From the NCBI GenBank assembly GCA_040616305.1, contig CP159918.1, positions 1,736,001-1,800,000 of the forward strand: DNA of 64,000 nucleotides, written 5' to 3'. Made by a program: the position numbers and the translations under genes. Shown in pieces: positions 52,227-61,381 of the stretch (its first letter is position 1; every line of letters starts with the position of its first letter). The notes below the pieces were generated by a model that was not told the origin of the DNA, ran no database searches, and saw only the letters and a list, made by a program, of their open reading frames with translations. Source of the DNA: UBA1876 sp003446665. GTDB lineage: Bacteria > Synergistota > Synergistia > Synergistales > Thermovirgaceae.

Positions 52227-53579
52227 CTATTGGTGCGGCAAGGATGCGGCGGTCGCCTTCAAGGCTTCTTCAAGGCGGGAGAACAAATCGTCGATTTCTT
52301 CCTTCTGAATGACAAGAGGCGGTGCGATCATGAACTGGTCGCCGGAAACTCCGTCGACTTGACCTGTTCCCGGATAAACGACCAGTCTGCGAGCCATGCA
52401 TTCTTGGATCAGCTTCTGGGTAGCTTGTGCCGATGCGTTGAAGGGTTCCCGGGTTTTCTTGTTCTGGACTATCTCGACGCCTCTCATCAGGCCAAGGCCC
52501 CGGACATCGCCCACGATGGGGTTATCCATAAGCGATTCCATCTTCCTGCCCAGATAATCTCCCTGGATCGCCGCGTTTTCGAAAAGGTTGTTCTCTTTGA
52601 TGAAGCGGATGGTGGCAACGATCGCAGCTGCCGTTACGGGGTTTCCATTGTAACTATGACCATGGGAAAATGCTCCGGATCCTTTCTGGATGACTTCCGC
52701 AATAGGCGTCCGGACGAACATGCCTCCAACTGGAGAGTACCCTCCCGACAGCGCCTTGGCTGAACAGATGATGTCCGGCACGACATCCCAGTGGTCGACA
52801 CAGAACGCTTTCCCGGTGCGGCCGATCCCGGTCATGACTTCATCTGCTATGAGCAGGACATCGTAACGGATGCAGATATCTCTTACTATTGGCCAGTATT
52901 CCTTCGGAGGCTGCAGCGCTCCGACAGTGGCGCCAACAACCGGCTCGGCGATAAAGGCCGCAACATATTGCGGACCGATCCGCTTGATGGTCGATTCGAG
53001 TTCCCATGCGCACCTCAGCCCGCAAGTTGGGTAGCTCTGTCCGTAGGGACAGCGATAGCAGTAGTGAGGCTGGATCTTTGGAGACTCTTGGAACAGCGGC
53101 AAAAATATACGTCTGCGGGGCATGTTGCCCGCTACGGCCATGGTTCCGAGTGTACTGCCGTGATAGGAATTCCAGCGGCCTATGATGATTGATTTCGAGG
53201 TCTGTATCCCATCTCTTTCGACGAAATACTGACGGGAAAACTTGATCGCCGATTCCACGGCCTCGCTGCCACCGCTTACGAGCCAAACGGCTTTCACGTC
53301 GCCCGGTGTGATGGACGCGATCTCCTCCGCCGCCTCAAGGACAACAGGTATTTTCCAGCGGGAAGGATGAGCAAATTCAAGAGTTTCGAGCTGGCGGGCA
53401 ATAGCATCCACCACAGCCCGATTGCCATGCCCGACACTGGAAATGAGGGCCCCGGAACATCCATCGATATAGGGCGTTCCGTCTTCGTCATAGATGTAGA
53501 TCCCTTCGCCGCGAACGGCGACCTTGTAATCTGTCTTGTAATTTCGGGGGATCAGATTGCCGAAATCTTGCACTGACAT
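52227..53579 (-). CDS. Class III (omega) aminotransferase
   Basis: 450 aa from the ATG at 53579 (AAGAGGAG). PLP lysine in CSAKALSGGYSPVGG, LLIADEVMTGIGRTGK is the cofactor Asp motif, SYHGSTLGTMAVAGN supplies the phosphate-binding residues. An extra CYRCPYGQSYPTCGLRC segment (about 175-195) holds four cysteines, as seen in several anaerobic homologues. Family members move amino groups from omega- or beta-amino acids (GABA, beta-alanine, putrescine) to pyruvate or 2-oxoglutarate. With AtoB and AtoDA downstream, a 3-amino acid to acetoacetate to acetyl-CoA route is an attractive guess. Confidence 0.9.
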   Translation of the reverse strand: MSVQDFGNLIPRNYKTDYKVAVRGEGIYIYDEDGTPYIDGCSGALISSVGHGNRAVVDAIARQLETLEFAHPSRWKIPVVLEAAEEIASITPGDVKAVWLVSGGSEAVESAIKFSRQYFVERDGIQTSKSIIIGRWNSYHGSTLGTMAVAGNMPRRRIFLPLFQESPKIQPHYCYRCPYGQSYPTCGLRCAWELESTIKRIGPQYVAAFIAEPVVGATVGALQPPKEYWPIVRDICIRYDVLLIADEVMTGIGRTGKAFCVDHWDVVPDIICSAKALSGGYSPVGGMFVRTPIAEVIQKGSGAFSHGHSYNGNPVTAAAIVATIRFIKENNLFENAAIQGDYLGRKMESLMDNPIVGDVRGLGLMRGVEIVQNKKTREPFNASAQATQKLIQECMARRLVVYPGTGQVDGVSGDQFMIAPPLVIQKEEIDDLFSRLEEALKATAASLPHQ

Positions 53580-53956
53580 AAACACCACTCCTCTTTTCGC
53601 AGTAAATATTTTCCGGGTTTCGCATGCGTCCCTCTGAAATGTGCTCTTTCGGAAAAACACCTCCAATTCTTACCTGTGAAGGGACACCGGCATCAGCCCA
53701 CAAAATAGGGTTCTGAGGTTCTGGTATCCTCTTTTTCCAGAGGGAACTGGTGTTTCATAGTGCAAATTTTTCCTCATGCTGATATTCTGGCGGAATATTT
53801 CTTTCATTTAGAATATGCTTAAAATTTTCCTTTGTCAATACCCCGAGTTGCCTCACCAAAAACCTAAACGAAAAAGATTCGTTGCCTCACGAAAAAATCT
53901 GGACGAAAGGTTTACGATTTCTTCGGGGTCATTGGCCCCGGAGGGAGGAAGGCACG

Positions 53957-55138
53957 GTGAGGCTGACGATGGGAACCAGGGACGAAATCCTGCGCACGAT
54001 GGCGGAAGCATACAAGAAGGCCACCAAAAAGGAAAAGGGCCGCATGCTCGACCATGTTGTGGAAGTTGCCGGGTACAACAGGGCCTATGCCTCCTACCGG
54101 CTGTGTCTCTAAGGGAAAAGGCTCTTCCTGCGTGGTGCAGGCGGCAGGCAGATGATCCTTGAGGCGGAGCGTAAAAAGCCTGTGAAGCGTCACGGGCGGA
54201 AGCGCATCTATGGGCCTGAAGTAGAAAAGGAGCTCGTAAAGATATGGCGCATCATGGACTATCCCTGCGGGAAACGCCTTGCAGCCATGCTTCCGTGGCT
54301 GGTCCCGAAGCTGGAACACCATGGTGAACTGATCCCGTCCCCGGAGGTGAGGGAAAAGCTCGAGGGAGCTTTCCGCAGCCACCATAGACCGGATGCTTTC
54401 GGTCAGGAAGAAGCGGATACGGCTCAAGGCCCGCAGCGTCACGAAGCCCGGGACACTTTTGAAGCAGAAGATCCCTGTGCGGACGTTCGCCGACTGGGAC
54501 GATGCCAGGCCGGGCTTCATCGAGATGGACATGGTCGCCCACGAGGGAGGCAACCCCAGCGGCGAATATGCCTTGACCCTGAATCTCACCGACGTTGACT
54601 GATTCGAAGCAGATTGCCCTTCCCGCTGCTCGGCCTGGACTCGGACAATGACTCGGCCTTTATCAACCATCATCTGTACGATTATTACCAGGACGAAGAC
54701 ATCACCTTCACCCGGTCGAGGCCGCCAAGGAAAAACGACAACTGCTTCGTGGAGCAGAAGAACCGGGCCGTCGCCAGAAGAGCCGTCGGGTATGCAAGGT
54801 ATGATACGGAAGAAGAGGTGTGCATCATGAACGACCTCTACGATGTGCTCAGACTGTACGTTAATTTCTTCCAGCCCTCGGCTAAACTGGTGTCGAAGGA
54901 ACGGATAGGCCCTAAGGTCATAAAGCATTATGATAAGCCAAAGACGCCATATCAAAGGCTGCTGGAGTCTTCCTGTGTAGATGAGGCGACCAGGGAAGCC
55001 TTGCGGCAGGCTTACGAAACGCTCAACCCAGCCGATCTGAAACGAAGGATCGACAGATTGAAAAGAAAGCTGGAACAATGCCACAAAAAGAAAAACGAAG
55101 CAAGGAAGGCTGCAGATAGAGAACCATCTTTCGTCTAG
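53957..55138 (+). pseudogene. Broken DDE transposase (integrase-core type)
   Basis: Reading starts GTG AGG CTG ACG ATG after GGAGG. TRDEILRTMAEAYKKA then an in-frame TAA at 54110, later a frameshift near 54380, a stop at 54600 with a short deletion, and a frameshift back. Remaining motifs: GFIEMDMVAHEGG (first Asp), LGLDSDNDSAF (second Asp) and NDNCFVEQKN (Glu). The transposase cannot be made as one chain. Confidence 0.85.
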
Positions 55139-55169
55139 TTTTCTTCGTGAGGCAACGTTACCGTTTCGT

Positions 55170-57096
55170 CCTCAATCCGCAGGTTGCGAAGTCGAGCCTC
55201 TTCCAGTAGGCCCTTTGGGGCTTTTTTTGAGGACGGCTTCTGGTGAAAGCGCAATTTCCACCTTCAAGACAGCGAAAAGGACGCTTCAGCATTCCGGGGA
55301 TGCCATACGGCCAAAAGTATCCTGCCGGGATGGGCTTGCCTCCCCGGAAAAACCCCGGTGCCTGTGTCCTGAAGATGTTTCTTTGGCATCACTTCCTCAT
55401 GTGGTGCAGGCGAAGCAGCTCCCAGTGAGAGTCCTCGAGCATCCTGCCTATTGATCCGGCAATCCTCAGGATCACCTGACCGGCATGGCGTACGATACGC
55501 GCTGGTGCGGTGTAGATGGTCGCCAACAGATGCTTCTGGTGATAGCGTGACCAGCCCGGCGGAAGCACGTGGTGCGTGACAAGCCGCTGCAGGTTGAAGG
55601 ACAAGACCGACAGGTACCACCATGCAGCGTTGGCTTCAAAGCTGCCCGTGGGGACGTGCCCTCCGGCCAGGTCGCGCTTCAAGACGGCGTGGATCTCTTC
55701 GGACTTCCCGCAGCGACCTCGCTGCCAACGGATTACTTCATCACCAGGTTCAGCAAGATTGTTGGTGACGATGAGAAAGGTCTTCCACACCTTGCCGCCA
55801 AGAACCATCAGGTGAAGCTTCTTCAGGTTCGGGTTGTCCGCTTCAAGTCCCTCTATCTCAAGCTCCATCTGGCGCGCATCGCTCTCTTTCGCTTCCGTCA
55901 GGCCTTTGACTTCCTGACGGATGGCTATGTAGCGTACCTCCTTGTCCTTTTTGGAAAGGCACAGCCTGTTGGGTACTATGTTCGCCTCCGCCCACCAGCT
56001 GTCTTTGTCGTATCGCTTCCACGCTCCCTCGGGGATCTTGCGAAGGCTCCGCCGAAACTCACTGTACATGGGAACCGAGATGCAAAACCCTATTACGCCG
56101 TAGGGGCTCTTACCTTCGTTGCAGTAGCGGATGAGCTCCCTGTCGTATCCGGCGCTGTCGGCACGAAGCTTCACCTGCTTTACGCCTCGGGGAAGGTGTT
56201 TGAGGCTGCGGCGAAGGAGGCCCAATTGGTCCTTGCGGGGTGATACGTTGCCGGTTGTGTATTCGCTGTTAAGGATCATGTCTTGCTCCGACCAGTAGAC
56301 GTTGAAGGCTTCGTTGGAGCGTTCGCTCTTGTAGTTGCAGGGCGCTCCGCCTCGGCAGGTCGGTATGAAGGTGGCGTCCATATCGAGGGTGGCGATCTTT
56401 TGCACCTTGCGCTCCTGGATGTAGTGAAGGGGTCCGTAGATCAATTCCTTGACGGACCGAAGCGAAGCTTTGCTTTCTCCCACCTCGTGAAGCCATTTCC
56501 GCAGGGCCGGCGGGGAAGGAAAGGCGGAATCCATCCTGCTTCTACTGCCGTGGTGGGCCTTCATGCTGCCGCAAAGGTCGCCGAGGGCCTTGTCGTCCCG
56601 AAGGTGCTCGACGTCGTCGCAGCTCGCTAGTCCAAGCAGATTCAGCAGGATGACGGGCCTCACGTGGTCCGTATCGTCGTAGCCCCTGTTCGGACGTCGC
56701 CTGATGGAACGGGAAGCCTCGTGAAGCCCCGTCGCGTAAAAGGCTTCCAGCAGAAGAGCCGCACCGCCCCTGGCTGTTACGGTCCCTGTAGATGTCGTGT
56801 GCTCAAGGTGGAAAGGCGCAAGCGTCTGTGGCATAATATGGCCACCTCTCTGGTGTGGGTTGTGTTGCCTAAACAAAACCTTACCCCTTGCCGACGCGAG
56901 GGTCCAGAGAGGTTTTTCATGTCTTTTGGTCCCTGCTCCATTCCCTAGTGCTTCATAAAACCCAAAATCACCGAAATCTTTCAGGCCCGGTTTTGTCCGG
57001 CCACTTTCCACCCGCAGGGTGAGAGCTCTCGTTCCCGCCAACCCTTGATGTAACTGGTTTCCTGCCTAATGCTTTTGGTTAACCTGCGGATTGAGG
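55170..57096 (-). mobile_element. IS1380-family insertion sequence
   Basis: 1927 bp with 16-bp perfect inverted ends CCTCAATCCGCAGGTT. The 5-base direct duplication TTCGT flanks it (55165-55169 and 57097-57101), a mark of recent transposition. One transposase gene inside. Confidence 0.93.
55389..56834 (-). CDS. IS1380-family transposase (DDE_Tnp_1)
   Basis: 481 aa from the ATG at 56834 (GAGAGGTGG). KIATLDMDATFIPTCRGG (first catalytic Asp), QVKLRADSAGYDRELI (second), and WQRGRCGKSEEIHAVLKRDL (Glu region). Intact; probably still active. Confidence 0.93.
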   Translation of the reverse strand: MPQTLAPFHLEHTTSTGTVTARGGAALLLEAFYATGLHEASRSIRRRPNRGYDDTDHVRPVILLNLLGLASCDDVEHLRDDKALGDLCGSMKAHHGSRSRMDSAFPSPPALRKWLHEVGESKASLRSVKELIYGPLHYIQERKVQKIATLDMDATFIPTCRGGAPCNYKSERSNEAFNVYWSEQDMILNSEYTTGNVSPRKDQLGLLRRSLKHLPRGVKQVKLRADSAGYDRELIRYCNEGKSPYGVIGFCISVPMYSEFRRSLRKIPEGAWKRYDKDSWWAEANIVPNRLCLSKKDKEVRYIAIRQEVKGLTEAKESDARQMELEIEGLEADNPNLKKLHLMVLGGKVWKTFLIVTNNLAEPGDEVIRWQRGRCGKSEEIHAVLKRDLAGGHVPTGSFEANAAWWYLSVLSFNLQRLVTHHVLPPGWSRYHQKHLLATIYTAPARIVRHAGQVILRIAGSIGRMLEDSHWELLRLHHMRK

Positions 57097-57223
57097 TTCG
57101 TATAGATTTTTTCGTGAGGCAATAGGTCAACCTACGACGCGGTACGCGTCGCCCGTTGGCTCAGGGAAGATTTTTGAAGAAGACGCTGCCTTGATCGTCT
57201 TCCGCCTTTTGCCTTTCACTTTT

Positions 57224-58081
57224 TTAGCCCTTTTGTTTTGCTTCCTCCGGTAAACGTGCCATGAGGGCTTCAGCCAGATTTTCCGCAACAGAGTGCCTTA
57301 CATAATGCTCCAGGCGCCCGGCATCTCCAAGAATTGAAATCTCCTTGTCCACAGGTATTTCGGCCAGAACAGGCACATTCCATTTGTCCGAGATTTCCTT
57401 GAGGTGACTTGGGCCGAAAAGCTCCCATTTCGCTCCGCACTCGGGACAGAAAGCATATCCCATATTCTCCACCAGGCCCAAAAGCGGGACATCCAGCATC
57501 TGCGCCATATGCATCATCTTTTTCACCACCAACGCAGAAAGACCCTGAGGAGCCGTTACGACGAGCAGACCATCCAGATCAATCGTCTGCATTACAGTCA
57601 GGGCGGGATCTGCCGTCCCCGGCGGAAGGTCTATGACCAGGTATTCCGTATCACCCCAGTTTACCTCTTCCCAAAATTGCCTGAGAATGTTTCCTATAAG
57701 TGGTCCGCGCCAGACAACGGGTTTCGTGGGGTCATCAAGCATCAGGTTAACCGACATGACGCGTATTCCGAGCCACCCTGTCTTCGGTGGCACCACACCG
57801 GAGTCAGTACTGAAGGGGGCTTCACGAAGGCCCAGAAGCTTCGGAATGGATGGTCCGGTTATGTCGGCGTCAAGAACACCGACTTTAAAGCCTTTTTTCG
57901 CAAGCCCGACCGCAAGAAGGGTTGAAACGGTGCTTTTCCCCACCCCTCCCTTACCGCTTCCTACGGCGATTAGGTGCCTGATATTTCTCTTTGTTTTCTT
58001 TGGCATACCTAAATTCACGCCAGATCCGGTCTCCTGCCGTCCACTGTCTTTGTTGCAACTGCTTGAAAATTTTTCGGCCAT
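57224..58081 (-). CDS. Mrp/NBP35-family Fe-S cluster carrier ATPase
   Basis: 285 aa from the ATG at 58081. Deviant Walker A GSGKGGVGKST, VLDADITGPSIPKLLG (switch I), VIDLPPGTADPALTVMQ (switch II) and a CPECG pair in VENMGYAFCPECGAKW, the cluster-bridging CxxC of NBP35/ApbC. Transfers Fe-S clusters to apo-proteins. It follows the NifX-like gene by 16 bases. Confidence 0.93.
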   Translation of the reverse strand: MAEKFSSSCNKDSGRQETGSGVNLGMPKKTKRNIRHLIAVGSGKGGVGKSTVSTLLAVGLAKKGFKVGVLDADITGPSIPKLLGLREAPFSTDSGVVPPKTGWLGIRVMSVNLMLDDPTKPVVWRGPLIGNILRQFWEEVNWGDTEYLVIDLPPGTADPALTVMQTIDLDGLLVVTAPQGLSALVVKKMMHMAQMLDVPLLGLVENMGYAFCPECGAKWELFGPSHLKEISDKWNVPVLAEIPVDKEISILGDAGRLEHYVRHSVAENLAEALMARLPEEAKQKG

Positions 58082-58097
58082 GATTACGCTACCTCTC

Positions 58098-58430
58098 CTA
58101 AGATATCTTTGAAAGCTTGCCTTCTTTATAATATGCAAGCGCTTCCGAGCAAGTGCAATCGGCCACCTCGTAAACAGCCATTCCTGCAGCTGAAAGTGCC
58201 TCTGCGGCCTTTGGCCCAACTCGGGGAGCGAACACGGCCGACACGCCGCGGCGGGCGAGTTCCTGAACCGCCAACGACCCCGCCCCATGGGAAGCCTCAG
58301 TCGCTGGGTTCGAAATGGCTTCGAACTCAAGCGTTTCAGAGTCTACGAGAAGAAACCAGGGAGCCCTCGCGAACCTGCTGGAAACCGGGGCCGAAAGGTC
58401 CTCCCCTTCAGCGGGAATTGCTATAAGCAT
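58098..58430 (-). CDS. NifX/NifB-C domain metal-binding protein (second copy)
   Basis: 110 aa. MLIAIPAEGEDLSAPVSSRFARAPWFLLVD and VSAVFAPRVGPKAAEALSAAG are the domain's two strands; CTCSEALAY near the end has a CxC. Cotranscribed with the Mrp ATPase. Paralogous locus to the operon at 30.4 kb. Confidence 0.87.
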   Translation of the reverse strand: MLIAIPAEGEDLSAPVSSRFARAPWFLLVDSETLEFEAISNPATEASHGAGSLAVQELARRGVSAVFAPRVGPKAAEALSAAGMAVYEVADCTCSEALAYYKEGKLSKIS

Positions 58431-58493
58431 AGTCCAACACCTCTTTTAAATGTCCCTCAATTGAATTTTATTCCTAACGAACAAAACAAACCA

Positions 58494-58536
58494 CAAAAAT
58501 CGGTGAGGGGACATCAACAAACACCCCCCTCACCGA
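58494..58536 (-). terminator. Terminator after the DUF5320 gene
   Basis: On the minus strand TCGGTGAGGGG / CCCCTCACCGA with a 15-base loop is followed by TTTTTG, about 100 bases past the DUF5320 stop and 70 before the NifX-like start. Confidence 0.78.
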
Positions 58537-58635
58537 CGTAATAATAGGTGTTAACTGGAAATCACGCACACCCTGCCTACCTTGCCCGAACCACAGTACT
58601 TACTTTGTCCGAATGATCTTAAACATGCAGAACAA

Positions 58636-58989
58636 CTACTCGCTGCCTTTTTCTTCCATCTCTGAAAGGCGTTTCTCGATATTACGGAGCTCGTTTCGAA
58701 GCTCCTCCGCTTCCTGTTTCAAAAATTCACGCTCCTCATCCGGCGCTATCTCCCTTGCGTAAGGATAAGGATACGGCATTGGTGGAACAGGATATCCAGG
58801 AGCGTAAAAGCGGTTGCGCCATCTGTGGCCGCCACCCCACCATCCTGCTCCGTATCCTCTTCCACGGCCAAATCCGCCATACGGCCAGGGATTCATATAC
58901 CCAGGAACGGTATAGCCTGCACAGTAACCAGCCCTGCGGCCTGTCATCTGTCCGAACCCTGCAGGTCCTGTACGATCTCCACGAGGCAT
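58636..58989 (-). CDS. DUF5320 protein, Gly/Tyr/Trp-rich with C-terminal coiled coil
   Basis: 117 aa. MPRGDRTGPAGFGQMTGRRAG is the family N-terminus; a long Gly-Tyr-Trp-Pro stretch (30-75, GRGYGAGWWGGGHRWRN) leads to a charged coiled coil (EEREFLKQEAEELRNELRNI). DUF5320 genes recur beside NifX/Mrp genes in anaerobes, so a partner role in the same cluster chemistry is likely; molecular function unknown. Confidence 0.85.
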   Translation of the reverse strand: MPRGDRTGPAGFGQMTGRRAGYCAGYTVPGYMNPWPYGGFGRGRGYGAGWWGGGHRWRNRFYAPGYPVPPMPYPYPYAREIAPDEEREFLKQEAEELRNELRNIEKRLSEMEEKGSE

Positions 58990-59011
58990 GATTTCCCCCT
59001 CCTTTATTATT

Positions 59012-59030
59012 GATATTCATTTTCATTATT
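59012..59030 (-). promoter_or_regulatory. Candidate Fur box of the DUF5320-nifX-mrp locus
   Basis: GATATTCATTTTCATTATT (plus-strand reading) agrees at 14 of 19 positions with the Fur consensus and begins one base past the -10, over the expected start site, the same layout as at 30179. Confidence 0.6.
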
Positions 59031-59059
59031 ATTCTATTCTTCGACTCTACTTATGTCAA
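59031..59059 (-). promoter_or_regulatory. Promoter of the DUF5320 gene
   Basis: Perfect TTGACA, 17-bp spacer and TAGAAT on the minus strand, immediately followed by the Fur box. Confidence 0.75.
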
Positions 59060-59205
59060 CGGGCTTTTTTCACCTTTATGGCAAGGAAAGATACAAAGTG
59101 AAACAAAATTCCTGGAGTAATGCGGATAAAACCGCCTGTCCCCCCCTTGGAAATGAATTCAGGGCTGTTTTAAATCAAAACTACCCCCCTTATTGATAAG
59201 GGGTC

Positions 59206-59234
59206 TTGACAAGGCACTGCAAGGCAGGTATGGT
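59206..59234 (+). promoter_or_regulatory. Probable feoAB promoter
   Basis: Perfect TTGACA and TATGGT separated by 17 bp, about 68 bases before feoA. No clear Fur box was found here. Confidence 0.55.
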
Positions 59235-59301
59235 TTTAAAAGTTTGGAAAGGCTAACTTTCAACCTTACACAATCGTTGCCGACGAGGAGGCTCTTTTAC
59301 T

Positions 59302-59547
59302 GTGAAAACATCTCTTTATATGCTAAAAAGCGGAGAAAAGGCGGAAATCGTGGCTATGCCGCCGGGTATGTGCGGAAGACGTCTTGAGGCAATCGGGCTC
59401 CGAACCGGGAAAATAGTCCAAAAGGTGTCGGGGATACCTTTTCGAGGCCCCATAATTCTCGATATAGACGGACGCCACGTAGCCATCGGCCACGGTGCCG
59501 CCGGGAAAATCCTCGTCAAACCCCTGGAAACGGATGTCCGGGCATGA
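59302..59547 (+). CDS. feoA: Ferrous iron transport protein FeoA (SH3-like)
   Basis: 81 aa, one FeoA domain: LKSGEKAEIVAMPPGMCGRRLEAIGLRTG and GPIILDIDGRHVAIGHGAAGKILVKP. GTG start with GGAGG 11 bases before. Helps FeoB import Fe(II). Last four bases overlap feoB (ATGA). Confidence 0.93.
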   Translation: MKTSLYMLKSGEKAEIVAMPPGMCGRRLEAIGLRTGKIVQKVSGIPFRGPIILDIDGRHVAIGHGAAGKILVKPLETDVRA

Positions 59548-61364
59548 AGAATTACTGTTCCTCCTGCACGGCGGGTGCCGGGAGCTGTCACTCCTGCATG
59601 AAAACACAACCCGACATGATCCGGCTCCAAGACAAGTGCAATAAAAAAATCCTCCTCGTCGGAAACCCCAATGTGGGAAAGAGTGTCCTTTTCAGCCGAC
59701 TTACGGGAGTGCATGCGATTTCGTCTAACTACCCCGGCACAACGGTGAGCTTCATCCAGGGACGGTTCCGTCACGGCGACGAGTGTTATCAACTTATAGA
59801 CGTTCCAGGCGCTTACACTCTGGACCCTACGAATGAAGCAGAAATGGTGGCAAAGCGGATAATTGAAGAAGGTTGCGACATCGTAATCCTGACCATCGAT
59901 GCCTGTGCGCTGGAACGCAACCTTTACCTGGCTCTGCAGGTGATAGAAAAGGGAGCCAACGTGATCGTAGCCCTGAACATGGTGGACGAGGCACGGCACG
60001 AAGGAATCCAGCTCAACATCGAAGCACTGGAAAAAGAGTTGGGTGTTCCCGTTGTTCCTACGGTAGCCGTTTCCGGGCACGGTATAAGCGAACTTGTAAA
60101 CAGGTTGCCCGAAAGCAGGCCGGGCAGTTTTTTGGAAATGGACCCCGAAACCCGGTGGAAGACCATAGGGAAAATAATAGGCAAGGTGCAGACCGTCACA
60201 CACAGGCATCACTCGCTGAAAGATCGTTTCGAGGACGCAAGTGTCCACCCTTTCTGGGGGGGCGTCATCGGCGCGACAGTTATATTGGCCAGCTTCATGG
60301 TGATTCGCCGGTTGGGCGAAGGGGCAATAGATCTTGTCTTCGACCCGATTTTCGAGTCCTTCCTGCTACCGGTTTTGAACAGGCTCTCCACGGTACTTGG
60401 CCCCGGCAGTTTGATTCACTCTCTGCTTTTGGGCACCCTCATCGACGGGTCTTTGGATTTTGAACAAAGCTTCGGCCTGCTTACAACGGGACTTTACGTC
60501 CCAATCGTCATGGTTTTGCCCTACGTGGTGGCCTTTTACGCTGTTTTGAGCCTTCTGGAAGATTCAGGTTACCTTCCCCGCCTCGCGGTACTTTTCGACT
60601 CGCTCATGCACAAGGTAGGGCTGCACGGATTTGCCATCGTACCCAACCTGCTCGGGTTGGGTTGCAACGTCCCCGGAATCCTGGCCACCAGGGTCCTGGA
60701 ATCGCCAAGGGAACGTTTCATAGCGGCAACATTAATATCGGTAGCCGTCCCATGCGCCGGGTTGCAGGCAATGATTTTCGGAGCATTAGGAACACTGGGA
60801 GGCAAATATGTACTCATGGTCTATGGCGCGTTGCTGATGGCCTGGGTGATTCTCGGGAAAATACTTCATGCCCTTCTTCCAGGTTACAGTCCGGAGCTGG
60901 TTGTCGAGATTCCACCTTACAGGGTGCCTTCTTTGAAGGGGCTGGGCTTTAAACTATGGTTCCGGGTCAAGGGCTTTATCTTTGAGGCCATACCATTGGT
61001 GCTCTTGGGGGTTCTTTTAGTCAACGGGCTGTACCTTTTCGGCGTAATGGATGTATTTTCCCAATTTCTTGATCCGTTCTTTCGGACAGTTCTCGGACTC
61101 CCGTCCACGGCCGTAGGGCCGATCCTGCTGGGGCTGCTCAGAAAGGACGTCGCAGTCGGTATGCTCCTGCCCCTCGGTCTCGAGGCTTCGCAGCTTGTAA
61201 TCGCCGTCGTGGTACTCGCCATGACCTTCCCCTGTATCGCCACATTCATCGTATTGTGGAAGGAACTGGGCCTCAGGAAAATGTTTGCCAGCGTAGGCGT
61301 CATGATTTTGACGGCTCTTGCCGCCGGGGCCTCGTTGAACGCTCTTTTCCTTCTTCTTGGATGA
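59544..61364 (+). CDS. feoB: Ferrous iron transporter FeoB with Cys-rich N-terminus
   Basis: 606 aa. G1 GNPNVGKS (40-47), switch NYPGTTV, G3 DVPGAY, G4 NMVDEA; then transmembrane domains with the Feo gate segments ATRVLESPRERFIAAT and GLQAMIFGALG. The N-terminus before the G domain has CSSC and CHSC pairs plus Cys32, absent from classical FeoB, possibly an Fe-binding or cluster site. Imports Fe(II) under anoxia. Confidence 0.93.
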   Translation: MKNYCSSCTAGAGSCHSCMKTQPDMIRLQDKCNKKILLVGNPNVGKSVLFSRLTGVHAISSNYPGTTVSFIQGRFRHGDECYQLIDVPGAYTLDPTNEAEMVAKRIIEEGCDIVILTIDACALERNLYLALQVIEKGANVIVALNMVDEARHEGIQLNIEALEKELGVPVVPTVAVSGHGISELVNRLPESRPGSFLEMDPETRWKTIGKIIGKVQTVTHRHHSLKDRFEDASVHPFWGGVIGATVILASFMVIRRLGEGAIDLVFDPIFESFLLPVLNRLSTVLGPGSLIHSLLLGTLIDGSLDFEQSFGLLTTGLYVPIVMVLPYVVAFYAVLSLLEDSGYLPRLAVLFDSLMHKVGLHGFAIVPNLLGLGCNVPGILATRVLESPRERFIAATLISVAVPCAGLQAMIFGALGTLGGKYVLMVYGALLMAWVILGKILHALLPGYSPELVVEIPPYRVPSLKGLGFKLWFRVKGFIFEAIPLVLLGVLLVNGLYLFGVMDVFSQFLDPFFRTVLGLPSTAVGPILLGLLRKDVAVGMLLPLGLEASQLVIAVVVLAMTFPCIATFIVLWKELGLRKMFASVGVMILTALAAGASLNALFLLLG

Positions 61365-61381
61365 CAGGAACTGACTGCTAG

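Larger units (their letters stand above)
53831..57131 (+). mobile_element. Decayed IS with double terminal repeats, split by an IS1380 insertion
   Basis: Two direct copies of a GTTGCCTCAC-type repeat mark each end: left at 53847 and 53881 (34 bases apart), right inverted at 55147-55156 and 57114-57123. The right pair is separated only by the IS1380 element; removing it restores 35 bases between them and an IS of about 1.35 kb. The outermost bases are uncertain; a weak TTGTCAA / TTGACC similarity continues a few bases outside. Confidence 0.82.

Noticed and set aside
58990..59300. Additional small genes between DUF5320 and feoA
   Set aside because: Only short frames without ribosome sites; the stretch is explained by two divergent promoters and the Fur box.
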